A DNA stretch of 5,086 nucleotides from Desulfobacterales bacterium. GTDB lineage: Bacteria; Desulfobacterota; Desulfobacteria; Desulfobacterales; UBA11574. This document shows positions 5,080-5,086 of the stretch, one piece after another. Made by a program: the position numbers and the translations under genes. Location of the stretch: contig JAAXQD010000130.1 of the NCBI GenBank assembly GCA_012974475.1, positions 1 to 5,086 on the forward strand. The letters are read 5' to 3'. The notes beneath the pieces are model-generated. The model did not search any database. It worked only from the letters and a program-made list of their open reading frames with translations, and was not told where the DNA came from. Within the stretch, counting starts at the first letter, position 1. Each line of letters opens with the position of its first letter.

Positions 5080-5086
5080 GTTATTG

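Overview
This window looks like chromosomal DNA from a sulfate-reducing bacterium of the former Deltaproteobacteria (Desulfobacterota, probably a Desulfobacterales-like lineage). The main evidence is the dissimilatory-type ATP sulfurylase (Sat) on the right. The moderate G+C of the housekeeping genes and the repeat-rich intergenic DNA fit the same picture. The taxonomic call is an inference from gene type; nothing here proves species or genus. All recognised genes are on the + strand.

Layout. (1) Positions 2-1651 hold the 3' part of a U32-family peptidase/Fe-S hydroxylase-like gene whose 5' end lies outside the window. (2) Positions 1652-2010 are noncoding. They carry a TGCCTAAA-type short tandem repeat, a TGGATCCT tandem repeat, a small hairpin and a strong sigma70-type promoter. 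(3) Positions 2011-2639 are a compact type II toxin-antitoxin pair: an AbrB/MazE-type antitoxin overlapping by 34 nt a PIN-domain (VapC-like) RNase toxin. This pair is clearly AT-richer than its neighbours, which suggests acquisition. (4) Positions 2713-3153 encode a YjbQ/UPF0047 protein. (5) Positions 3154-3669 are a 516-nt noncoding stretch with an imperfect inverted repeat, reverse-oriented copies of the TGCCTAAA repeat, and a candidate sat promoter and leader with repeated AAATGGTTT elements. (6) Positions 3670-4860 are sat, with all recognised catalytic and metal-site motifs but lacking the usual N-terminal ~30 residues and a well-placed start codon. (7) A textbook intrinsic terminator follows sat, and then a ~125-nt interrupted palindrome reaches almost to the window end.

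Functionally, Sat activates sulfate to APS, the first step of sulfate respiration. The other genes do not form an obvious pathway with it. The toxin-antitoxin/yjbQ block lies between two occurrences of the same short repeat family in opposite orientation, so this stretch looks like an accessory insertion zone between two core genes. I do not see a convincing wholly new multi-gene system. The items most worth a second look are the shortened sat 5' end, the repeat family bracketing the accessory block, the terminal palindrome, and the operator-like inverted repeat over the toxin-antitoxin promoter.
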